Below, in pieces: positions 7,192 to 7,891 of a DNA stretch of 7,891 nt. Every line of letters begins with the position of its first letter. Positions within the stretch are counted from its first letter, which is position 1. The notes under the pieces were generated by a model. It was not told where the DNA came from and did not search any database. It saw only the letters and a program-made list of their open reading frames with translations. Source of the stretch: DATEJJ01 sp039649115 (lineage in GTDB: Bacteria > Actinomycetota > Actinomycetes > Mycobacteriales > Micromonosporaceae). The stretch spans positions 1-7,891 of the forward strand of contig JBBWZQ010000030.1 of the NCBI GenBank assembly GCA_039649115.1, written 5' to 3'. The position numbers and the translations under genes were made by a program.

Positions 7192-7208
7192 GTTCGTCAA
7201 CGTTCGTC
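7192..7208. promoter_or_regulatory. direct repeat, candidate response-regulator binding site
   Basis: GTTCGTC occurs at 7192-7198 and 7202-7208, a 10-bp period. Read on the minus strand, the direction of the operon, it is GACGAAC-GTT-GACGAAC. Tandem half-sites with a 10-11 bp period are what OmpR/PhoB-type dimers bind. It sits about 116 bp upstream of the response regulator start, a suitable place for autoregulation. A TTGACG on the minus strand (7195-7200) overlaps it, but no good -10 lies 17 bp on. Confidence 0.4.
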
Positions 7209-7238
7209 GCACGCTAGCCCGGACTACCTTTCGGATCC

Positions 7239-7479
7239 CTTTCAGCGTTTCGGCACCGCGGCCGCAATGTCGTGTTGTTCGGCCGGTTCATCGCGCTCCT
7301 GCGCACCTTCGCCGCGTTCCTCGCGGGGATGAACCGCATGCCCTGGCGCCGGCGGCGTTCTCTGGGCGGGGCTGTGGTCCTTCGGCGCCTACCTCCTCAC
7401 GATCGTCATGGTGGTTCTGATGCGCCGGTCGTACGCGAAGCTGGCGGCTCGCGCAGCGGCGGAGAAGCCGCGCTGGCAC
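7239..7479 (+). pseudogene. remnant of a DedA-family membrane protein (C-terminal half, frame broken)
   Basis: Two frames together spell the second half of a DedA protein. Frame 3 (about 7239-7349) reads AFRHRGRNVVLFGRFIALLRTFAAFLAGMNRMPW, the conserved 'RHG-G-VLFGRF--LLRTF--FLAGM-RMP' block. The match then jumps to frame 1 (about 7351-7479), reading GAGGVLWAGLWSFGAYLL followed by TIVMVVLMRRSYAKLAARAAAEK, the final membrane helix and basic tail. The break falls at 7347-7353. The first ~110 residues of the usual ~200-residue protein are absent: an in-frame TAG stands at 7215-7217 with no DedA-like sequence before it. A further stretch of perhaps 20-25 residues seems missing between GAYLL and TIVMVV. 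DedA proteins are membrane proteins implicated in lipid-carrier or phospholipid flipping; this copy should be dead. A sequencing error could explain the frame break but not the missing parts. Confidence 0.7.
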
Positions 7480-7626
7480 AGGCCTCGGGGGAAGGGCACG
7501 GCGAACAGTGGCCGAGAGGACCGACCGCTGAAAGGCCATTGTAAGGAAGCCGTGGCGATACTCGGCGCTCGACCGCACACCGGCTGCCGCACGGGCTGGA
7601 GCAGGATTCAGGCAGAGGGGCCAGCC

Positions 7627-7716
7627 GTGATCGAAGTCCGACTCGCCGAGCGCCACAGGGGCGCGCTCGCGTCGCATGCCCGACCGACCGCTCCCGCCGC
7701 GGGGCCGCGGCCATGA
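7627..7716 (+). CDS. possible 29-residue leader ORF coupled to the MMPL gene
   Basis: A GTG at 7627 follows AGAGGGG (7614-7620), giving a GAGG core eight bases upstream. The ORF encodes 29 residues (start MIEVRLAERHRG) and ends with TGA at 7714-7716, which overlaps the ATG of the transporter gene in an ATGA arrangement. The transporter ATG itself has no clear ribosome binding site, so this ORF may deliver ribosomes to it. The residues match nothing I recognise, and the C-terminal half is Ala/Pro/Arg-rich as random GC-rich frames are. It could equally be an accident in the ~230 bp between the DedA remnant and the transporter, where I otherwise see nothing. Confidence 0.3.
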   Translation: MIEVRLAERHRGALASHARPTAPAAGPRP

Positions 7717-7891
7717 GCAGTGTCACCAGGATTTGTCTGCGCCACCGGCGGCTGGTCGTGCTGGCGTGGCTTGCCCTTGCGGTTGCGGGTGCGCTGACGG
7801 CGTCCTTGACCACGGACCGTCTGACGCACTCGTTCGCGACCCCTGGCACGGCCGGGTATGACGCCAATCTGCACCTGCTGCAGACCCTCGG
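7713..7891 (+). CDS. MMPL-family (RND-type) transporter, N-terminal fragment cut by window end
   Basis: The frame from the ATG at 7713 stays open to the end of the window: 59 full codons plus two bases. The start MSSVTRICLRHRRLVVLAWLALAVAG is the classic MMPL opening: a short cytoplasmic piece with CLRHRRLVV, then the first membrane helix (about residues 14-32). Next come 'DRLTHSFATPGTAGYDANLHLLQTL', equivalent to the conserved 'F--PG--GY-AN--L---' at the start of the first extracellular porter domain. Full members have ~700-800 residues and 11-12 membrane helices and export lipids or other hydrophobic compounds using the proton gradient. The upstream context is a decayed DedA gene and a possible coupled leader ORF. 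No cargo can be inferred from this fragment. Confidence 0.88.
   Translation, partial: MSSVTRICLRHRRLVVLAWLALAVAGALTASLTTDRLTHSFATPGTAGYDANLHLLQTL

Noticed and set aside
6336..7217. Plus-strand open frame (293 codons) opposite the response regulator
   Set aside because: It mirrors the coding strand of a fully recognisable OmpR-family gene and shows no domain of its own.
7272..7544. 90-residue plus-strand ORF as an independent gene
   Set aside because: Its first part is the DedA block and its second part is out-of-frame sequence after the frame break. It is better explained as part of the remnant.
7697..7712. CCGCGG/GGCCGCGGCC palindromes just before the MMPL start as an operator
   Set aside because: Pure G/C palindromes of this length are frequent in such DNA and nothing else supports a function.

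Overview
The window is high-GC bacterial DNA with the character of a filamentous actinomycete. It shows GC-rich third codon positions, Tat-exported enzymes, secreted multidomain hydrolases, an OmpR-type two-component pair and an MmpL-type transporter. No gene carries enough to name a genus. There are five clear genes, two of them cut by the window edge or short of it (TetR at the left, MMPL at the right), plus one decayed gene. There are no RNA genes, insertion sequences or CRISPR arrays that I can see.

Layout. Positions 1-513 (+) hold a TetR-family repressor without its first residues. It converges on a Tat-exported metallophosphoesterase (632-2167, -). A divergent intergenic region of about 290 bp separates this from a large secreted zinc metalloprotease (2460-4766, +). 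That protein joins an ET79-like beta-sandwich domain, a metzincin domain (HExxHxxGxxH plus Met-turn), two Ig-like domains and a C-terminal helical FIMAH-like domain. A very strong hairpin follows its stop codon. Then come, on the minus strand, a histidine kinase (5014-6399) and its response regulator (6396-7076). They form one operon with the regulator first and a 4-base stop/start overlap. Upstream of that operon is a regulatory region with a 10-bp-spaced direct repeat. Further right is the decayed C-terminal half of a DedA-family membrane protein (about 7239-7479). After it comes a possible short ORF (7627-7716) with a good ribosome binding site whose stop overlaps the start of an MMPL-family transporter (7713 to the end).

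How they may work together. The phosphoesterase and the protease are both exported and fire outward from one shared control region, so they look like a co-expressed pair of extracellular hydrolases. The two-component system lies directly beyond the protease terminator and could sense an envelope or extracellular condition, but nothing in the sequence proves that it controls the hydrolases. The most unusual item is the domain architecture of the protease. The most informative items at the right end are the DedA remnant and the possible coupled leader ORF in front of the MMPL gene.
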